A program made the position numbers and the translations under genes. Positions 59,376 through 64,000 of a DNA stretch of 64,000 nucleotides are shown piece after piece. The notes under the pieces are model-generated. The model was not told the DNA's origin and searched no databases. It saw nothing but the letters and a program-made list of their open reading frames with translations. Within the stretch, counting starts at the first letter, position 1. The number at the start of each line of letters is the position of its first letter. Origin of the DNA: Bartonella queenslandensis. GTDB taxonomy: Bacteria; Pseudomonadota; Alphaproteobacteria; Rhizobiales; Rhizobiaceae. The stretch covers positions 124,001-188,000 of the forward strand of contig NZ_NAAI01000003.1 in the NCBI RefSeq assembly GCF_018155095.1, in the 5' to 3' direction.

Positions 59376-59819
59376 ATGAAAGGTAAGATTATTGGTCAAG
59401 ATCAAGGAGATTATTTCGTTTCAGGGGCTGATGGTAAGCGCTATCAATTTGCGAGTTGGGATTGGTTAGGAAAAAAAACACCAAAGGTAGGGGATACCGT
59501 TGATTTTGTATATGAAGATAGCGTTGTTAAATCTGTTCTCCCTCTTTCGAGTGAATCGCAGTCAGAAAAATCAAGATTGGCGATAGCACTTGTTTGTTGG
59601 TTTTTTGGATATTTGGGAATTCATCGCTTTATGGCAGGTAAAGTTGGAACGGGCATTGCAATGCTTCTTATAAATATAATAAGTATAATAACTATACCAC
59701 TTTTTGTAGGGCTTATAGTAATTATTTTTATAATGACACCTTGGGTATTGATTGATTTTATAGTTATTTTATCCGGAAATTTTAGGGATGAAAATGGGGA
59801 TAAAATTATAAATTGGTAG
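59376..59819 (+). CDS. TM2-domain protein, copy 2
   Basis: This 147-aa paralogue of the neighbouring TM2 genes starts at the ATG at 59376 (MKGKIIGQDQG; GGTGG-type site upstream). It has the N-terminal beta domain (SGADGKRYQFASWDW, VGDTVDFVYED) and a TM2 domain (CWFFGYLGIHRFMAGKVGTG), then a longer hydrophobic second segment and an acidic end (DENGDKI). It is close to copy 3 and further from copy 1. Function unknown. Confidence 0.83.
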   Translation: MKGKIIGQDQGDYFVSGADGKRYQFASWDWLGKKTPKVGDTVDFVYEDSVVKSVLPLSSESQSEKSRLAIALVCWFFGYLGIHRFMAGKVGTGIAMLLINIISIITIPLFVGLIVIIFIMTPWVLIDFIVILSGNFRDENGDKIINW

Positions 59820-59841
59820 AAATTTTAGCATAATATAAAAT

Positions 59842-59875
59842 GTAAAGAGCTAGAAACTTTCTTTACTTTTTATGT
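59842..59875 (+). terminator. Hairpin terminator after TM2 copy 2
   Basis: GTAAAGA (59842-59848) and TCTTTAC (59860-59866) form a 7-bp stem followed by TTTTTAT, 22 bp after the TM2 copy 2 stop. Confidence 0.5.
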
Positions 59876-59990
59876 TGTCAATATATTAATTTAATAATGT
59901 AAATTATTTTAGTCTATATATTTAAATATGAAATACTAAAGAAAATTATGTATATTTAAATAAAACTATTGAAAAAGACTATAATATTTC

Positions 59991-60180
59991 ATATGAAAGA
60001 GGCAAAAGTGCAAATCGAACAGCGTGCTTTGTATTGCCACTTATAATTGCGGGAATTTTAAGTTGTTGGGGGATTTTAAGCTTTTTAAATTGTCATATAT
60101 CACGGTGAATACAGATTGTATTCATGCAGTGAGGATTATCCAATATATTATCATATTAGAAGAAAAACTTCTTTATGAAT
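59991..60180 (+). pseudogene. ftsB: 5' fragment of ftsB, second decayed copy
   Basis: This matches the start of the intact ftsB and the first fragment: AAAGTGC..., GTGCTTTGTA.T.CC, TTATCA, TTGTATTCA.GCAGTGA.G.TTA, CA.TATATTA. The reading frame is broken, and the homology stops at CTTCTTTATGAATAAC, as in the first fragment, just before TM2 copy 3. The shared end point shows that both fragments arose from the same duplication unit. Confidence 0.8.
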
Positions 60181-60202
60181 AACAATTTTATAGGTGGTGA
60201 AG

Positions 60203-60655
60203 ATGAAAGGTAAGATTATTGGTCATGATCAAGGAGATTATTTCATTTCAGGGGCTGATGGTAAGCGCTATCAATTTGCGAATTGGGATTGGTCAGGAAA
60301 AACGCCGCCGAAGGTTGGTGACGTCGTTGATTTTGTGTGTGAAGGGGATACCATTAAATCTATTTTCCCTATCTTAACTGAAGGTCAGTCACAGCAATCA
60401 AAAGTGACGTTAGCGGTCGTTTGTTTTTTTCTAGGTGGACTAGGAATTCATCGTTTTATGGTTGGTAAAGTTGGAACGGGCATTGCAATGCTTCTTATAA
60501 GTATAATAAGTATAATAAGTATAATAAGTGTAGCACTTTTTTTGGTAGGGGTTCTAGGGATTATTTTTATAATTATACCTTGGGTATTGATTGATTTTAT
60601 AGTCATTTTAACAGGAAATTTTAAGGACAAGAATGGGTGTAAGATCACAAGTTAG
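60203..60655 (+). CDS. TM2-domain protein, copy 3
   Basis: This 150-aa paralogue is closest to copy 2. It has the N-terminal beta domain (MKGKIIGHDQGDYFISGADG, then VGDVVDFVCEG) and TM2 domain (FFLGGLGIHRFMVGKVGTG). The second hydrophobic segment is lengthened by a 9-bp DNA repeat (60497-60532) that encodes Ile-Ser-Ile units. I set the start at the ATG at 60203. It lies directly upstream of the intact ftsB. Function unknown. Confidence 0.83.
   Translation: MKGKIIGHDQGDYFISGADGKRYQFANWDWSGKTPPKVGDVVDFVCEGDTIKSIFPILTEGQSQQSKVTLAVVCFFLGGLGIHRFMVGKVGTGIAMLLISIISIISIISVALFLVGVLGIIFIIIPWVLIDFIVILTGNFKDKNGCKITS
60497..60532 (+). repeat. In-frame 9-bp microsatellite in TM2 copy 3
   Basis: ATAAGTATA is repeated three times exactly (60497-60523), then once with one change (ATAAGTGTA, 60524-60532). 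Each unit adds three hydrophobic residues to the second membrane segment. Copy 2 has only about one comparable unit at the same point. Confidence 0.85.
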
Positions 60656-60841
60656 TAGGATATCCAATATTTGTTATATAACAAAGTGGGGTATTTAGCT
60701 TACTTTGATTGTTTTGAGGGGGGGTAAATTGGTGATAAAAAATTGTTTGCGTTTCTAGATTGAGTAATGAGGTGTTAATCAAAATCATGCATAGTTGGGC
60801 AGAATATTAAGAAACTTATGCTGTAAAGACTGTGCTATTTT

Positions 60842-61174
60842 ATGTGGACAAAACAGAAACGTCGATCAATCAAAGTGCGCTTTGTACTACCTTTTATGAC
60901 GGTGGGCGTTTTGAGCTATTTCAGTTACCATATTTATCATGGTGAGTATGGATTGTATTCACGCAGTGAAGTTAATCAGTATATTAGCGAATTAGAAAAG
61001 GAGCTTCATACAATAGAAGCTGAGCGACAATTCATTGAAAAGCGCATTTCTCTTTTACGCAATGGACATATTGAAAAGGACATGTTGGATGAGTATGTCC
61101 GAAAGAATTTGAACTTTTCTAAGCCAAATGAACTGACAATCTTAATACCTTTAAATGATACCAAAGGTAAATGA
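60842..61174 (+). CDS. ftsB: Septum formation initiator FtsB/DivIC-family protein
   Basis: This 110-aa bitopic protein has a basic N-terminus (KQKRRSIKVR), one membrane helix (about 12-32) and a periplasmic coiled coil (about 42-70, ISELEKELHTIEAERQFIEK). A conserved end follows (KDMLDEYVRKNLNFSKPNEL). FtsB links FtsL and FtsQ in the divisome. The position between eno and pdhA is standard for Rhizobiales. Two decayed copies of its first half lie upstream in the TM2 gene spacers. Confidence 0.88.
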   Translation: MWTKQKRRSIKVRFVLPFMTVGVLSYFSYHIYHGEYGLYSRSEVNQYISELEKELHTIEAERQFIEKRISLLRNGHIEKDMLDEYVRKNLNFSKPNELTILIPLNDTKGK

Positions 61175-61288
61175 GAAATCGCTTAATTAAAACGACAATC
61201 AGCAATGATATTGTTTAAGCCGATTGATAAGGCTTGTAACTTTTGTTCGTAAAGGTTATTCCTAAATAATCATAAAAGGGAGTTTAAT

Positions 61289-62329
61289 ATGGCAGAACGA
61301 CTTAAAAAAAATTCTGCGTCGATGGCGCACACTGCGTTATCAAGCATTACAAAGAAAGCACCAATAGCAGATTTCACAAAAGAGGAAGAAATTGATGCTT
61401 ATCGTGAAATGCTTTTAATTCGCCGTTTTGAAGAAAAAGCAGGACAACTTTATGGTATGGGGCTTATTGGGGGGTTTTGTCATCTTTATATTGGACAGGA
61501 AGCTGTTGTTATAGGAACTTTAAAGGCAGCAAAAGAAGGTGATCAGGTTATTACGTCTTACCGTGATCATGGCCATATGTTAGCAGTTGGGATGAGCCCG
61601 CGTGGTGTCATGGCAGAATTAACGGGACGTCAAGGGGGATTTTCCAAAGGTAAAGGTGGCTCGATGCATATGTTCTCTAAAGAGAAGAACTTTTATGGTG
61701 GACATGGTATTGTTGGCGCGCAGGTTCCCATAGGTTCAGGTTTGGCATTTTCGAATCAATATCTTGGTAAAGATAATGTGACATTGGTTTATTTTGGTGA
61801 TGGTGCTGCAAATCAGGGGCAGGTTTACGAAAGTTTTAATATGGCTTCACTTTGGAAGCTGCCCGTTGTTTATATTATTGAAAACAATCAGTATGCTATG
61901 GGAACATCCGTTTCACGCGCATCTGCAGAAACTGATTTTTCTCGTCGTGGTCTTTCTTTTGAAATTCCAGGTATTGTTGTTGATGGTATGGATGTTCGAT
62001 CCGTAAAAGGAGCTTCGGATGAAGCAGTTTCTTGGGCTCGTTCGGGTAAAGGGCCGATCATTCTTGATATGCAGACCTATCGTTATCGTGGTCATTCCAT
62101 GTCTGACCCAGCAAAATATCGTTCAAAGGAAGAAGTCCAAAAAATAAAAGAGGAACACGATCCGATTGATCAAGTAAAAAGTCGGATTCTTAAAAAAAAT
62201 TGGGCGAGTGAAGACGATTTAAAGTCTATTGAGAAAGAGGTCCGTGCAATTGTTGCTGATGCGGCAGATTTTGCACAAAGTGATCAAGAGCCAGATGTTT
62301 CTGAGCTCTATACTGATATTTTAGTTTGA
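61289..62329 (+). CDS. pdhA: Pyruvate dehydrogenase E1 component, alpha subunit
   Basis: This is the thiamine-diphosphate E1 alpha subunit of the pyruvate dehydrogenase complex. The 346-aa protein has [16 protein letters not shown] at the N-terminus, the conserved [21 protein letters not shown] and the TPP motif [17 protein letters not shown]...[13 protein letters not shown] is the conserved loop (the phosphorylation-loop region in eukaryotes). GGGAG precedes the ATG. pdhB follows after 16 bp. Confidence 0.97.
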   Translation: MAERLKKNSASMAHTALSSITKKAPIADFTKEEEIDAYREMLLIRRFEEKAGQLYGMGLIGGFCHLYIGQEAVVIGTLKAAKEGDQVITSYRDHGHMLAVGMSPRGVMAELTGRQGGFSKGKGGSMHMFSKEKNFYGGHGIVGAQVPIGSGLAFSNQYLGKDNVTLVYFGDGAANQGQVYESFNMASLWKLPVVYIIENNQYAMGTSVSRASAETDFSRRGLSFEIPGIVVDGMDVRSVKGASDEAVSWARSGKGPIILDMQTYRYRGHSMSDPAKYRSKEEVQKIKEEHDPIDQVKSRILKKNWASEDDLKSIEKEVRAIVADAADFAQSDQEPDVSELYTDILV

Positions 62330-62345
62330 TGCGAGGGAAGCAAGT

Positions 62346-63710
62346 ATGTCTATTGATATTTTGATGCCGGCGCTTTCACCAACTATGGAAGAAGGTAAAT
62401 TGTCTAAATGGCTCAAGAAAGAAGGAGATAAGGTTAGCGCTGGTGATGTTATTGCTGAAATTGAAACGGATAAGGCGACAATGGAAGTAGAGGCTGTTGA
62501 TGAAGGGACACTTGGTAAAGTTGTTGTTCCTGAAGGTTCTGAAGGGGTAAAGGTTAATAGTGTTATTGCGGTTTTGTTAGAAGAAGGTGAACGTGCTGAG
62601 GATATTTTGCAACCTACTAATACAGCACAAAAACCTCAAGTATCCTCCTCTTCTCTTCCTTCACCAGTTCCGCAGTCTGCACCTTTTTCTATACCTTCTG
62701 ATTTTGATATTCCAGCAGGAACACAGATGGTGACAATGACAGTCCGTGAAGCGCTTAATCAGGCTTTGGCTGAAGAAATGCGGCGTGATGAAAAAGTTTT
62801 TCTTATGGGGGAAGAAGTTGCGCAATATCAAGGGGCCTATAAGGTTAGCCAAGGCTTGTTGGAAGAATTCGGGGAACGGCGCGTTATTGATACCCCCATT
62901 ACAGAGCATGGCTTTGCTGGGTTGGCTGTTGGTGCTGCTTTTGGAGGGTTACGTCCTATTGTCGAGTTTATGACCTTTAATTTTGCCATGCAGGCAATGG
63001 ATCAAATTATTAACTCAGCAGCAAAAACACGTTATATGTCTGGTGGACAAATGACTGCTCCTATGGTTTTCCGTGGTCCTAATGGTGCTGCTGCTCGTGT
63101 TGGTGCTCAACATTCTCAATGCTATGCTGCATGGTATAGTCATATACCAGGTCTGAAAGTTGTTATGCCTTATAGTGCTGCAGATGCAAAAGGTTTGCTA
63201 AAAGCTGCTATTCGTGATGATAGTCCTGTTATTTTCCTTGAAAATGAGATTTTGTACGGGCATCAATTTGAGGTTCCTCAACTTGATGATTTTATTTTGC
63301 CTATTGGTCGAGCGCGTATTCATAAGTCTGGACAAGATGTGACGATTGTTGCATGTGGGATTGGAATGCATTACGCTGTCCAGGCGTTACCAGAAATTGA
63401 AAAACTTGGTATTGACGTTGAATTAATAGATTTACGGACCATTCGTCCGATGGATCTTCCAACGATCCTTTCTTCAGTTAAAAAAACGGGTCGTTTAGTA
63501 ACAATAGAAGAAGGTTTTCCTCAGTCGTCTGTAGGAACTGAAATAGCAACACGTGTTATGCAGCAGGTTTTTGACTATCTTGATGCACCAATTGCAACGA
63601 TTTCTGGTAAAGATGTTCCGATGCCTTATGCTGCTAATCTTGAGAAATTGGCTTTACCTGATACGGCTGAGGTTATTGAGGCCGTTAAGGCTGTGACGTA
63701 CAGAGCATAA
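62346..63710 (+). CDS. pdhB: Pyruvate dehydrogenase E1 component, beta subunit with N-terminal lipoyl domain
   Basis: This 454-aa E1 beta subunit carries an extra lipoyl domain (about 1-80, [12 protein letters not shown] with the lipoylated Lys near 43). A Pro/Ser-rich linker (about 95-120) and the transketolase-like beta core follow ([22 protein letters not shown], then [16 protein letters not shown]). The fused lipoyl domain is known in Rhizobiales PdhB. The closely similar lipoyl DNA of pdhC starts 15 bp downstream. Confidence 0.97.
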   Translation: MSIDILMPALSPTMEEGKLSKWLKKEGDKVSAGDVIAEIETDKATMEVEAVDEGTLGKVVVPEGSEGVKVNSVIAVLLEEGERAEDILQPTNTAQKPQVSSSSLPSPVPQSAPFSIPSDFDIPAGTQMVTMTVREALNQALAEEMRRDEKVFLMGEEVAQYQGAYKVSQGLLEEFGERRVIDTPITEHGFAGLAVGAAFGGLRPIVEFMTFNFAMQAMDQIINSAAKTRYMSGGQMTAPMVFRGPNGAAARVGAQHSQCYAAWYSHIPGLKVVMPYSAADAKGLLKAAIRDDSPVIFLENEILYGHQFEVPQLDDFILPIGRARIHKSGQDVTIVACGIGMHYAVQALPEIEKLGIDVELIDLRTIRPMDLPTILSSVKKTGRLVTIEEGFPQSSVGTEIATRVMQQVFDYLDAPIATISGKDVPMPYAANLEKLALPDTAEVIEAVKAVTYRA

Positions 63711-63724
63711 CGGAGGAAAGCACA

Positions 63725-64000
63725 ATGTCCATTAAAATTACAATGCCAGCGCTTTCCCCTACGATGGAAGAGGGAAATTTAACAAAATGGAATATTAAAG
63801 AGGGCGATAAAGTTTCCTCTGGAGATGTTATTGCTGAAATTGAGACAGATAAAGCGACGATGGAAGTTGAGGCCGTTGATGAAGGTACCGTTGCCAAAAT
63901 TGTTGTTCCTGCTGGAACACAAGGCGTTAAGGTAAATGCTTTGATTGTTATTTTAGCAGAAGAAGGTGAAGACTTAGCTGAAGCTGCAAAAGTTGCAGAA
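63725..64000 (+). CDS. pdhC: Dihydrolipoamide acetyltransferase E2 (5' part only)
   Basis: The first 92 codons are visible, running off the window. They encode a lipoyl domain ([18 protein letters not shown], then [18 protein letters not shown]) nearly identical to the one in pdhB. A strong GGAGGAAAG site precedes the ATG at 63725. The position after pdhB makes E2 of pyruvate dehydrogenase the clear choice. Confidence 0.93.
   Translation, partial: MSIKITMPALSPTMEEGNLTKWNIKEGDKVSSGDVIAEIETDKATMEVEAVDEGTVAKIVVPAGTQGVKVNALIVILAEEGEDLAEAAKVAE

Overview
The window is AT-rich alphaproteobacterial chromosome. Its gene order (radA-dnaB-rplI-rpsR-rpsF, fabD-fabG-acpP-fabF-mltG-gmk, lptF-lptG-lptD-surA-pdxA-ksgA, pgsA-uvrC, tatABC-serS-pcm-nlpD, tpiA-secG-pyrG-kdsA-eno-ftsB-pdhA-pdhB-pdhC) is the Rhizobiales order. 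The low GC content, the many decayed intergenic stretches and a cluster of AIDA-type autotransporters with strand-loop-strand repeats all point to Bartonella. The species cannot be fixed from this window. No rRNA, tRNA or CRISPR array was seen.

Layout. 1-5.2 kb: replication/repair and ribosomal genes on the minus strand. 5.2-11.9 kb: PAP2 phosphatase, fatty-acid synthesis genes, mltG and gmk on the plus strand. 12-19.5 kb: a minus-strand LPS-export and outer-membrane biogenesis operon (lptF, lptG, lptD, surA-like, pdxA, ksgA). 19.9-22.1 kb: holC, two tiny membrane proteins and an MFS transporter. 22.6-34.5 kb: an accessory block of three tandem autotransporter genes. 34.9-39.8 kb: ndk, pgsA, uvrC, rlmJ. 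40-50 kb: tatABC, serS, pcm, nlpD, yajC, an Mth938-like gene and a phytoene-synthase-like gene, separated by long decayed spacers with recognisable gene remains. 51-64 kb: ppiD, then a plus-strand central-metabolism run ending in the pyruvate dehydrogenase operon.

Most notable signals. (1) The first autotransporter carries three tandem copies of a whole passenger module, while its two neighbours carry one. Its beta-domain is almost identical to that of the third gene, including a 125-bp perfect DNA match, but the middle gene has diverged; this suggests recent gene conversion. (2) Between eno and pdhA, a unit made of a TM2-domain gene plus the 5' half of ftsB is present three times; only the last ftsB is intact. 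(3) At least four dispersed, decaying copies of the upstream region and N-terminus of a P4-type integrase lie in otherwise empty spacers. (4) Pseudogene remains of nagZ and surE, and an exact 40-bp stray copy of uvrC sequence, show active reductive decay. (5) Several perfect long hairpins and a structured rpsF leader are candidate regulatory elements.
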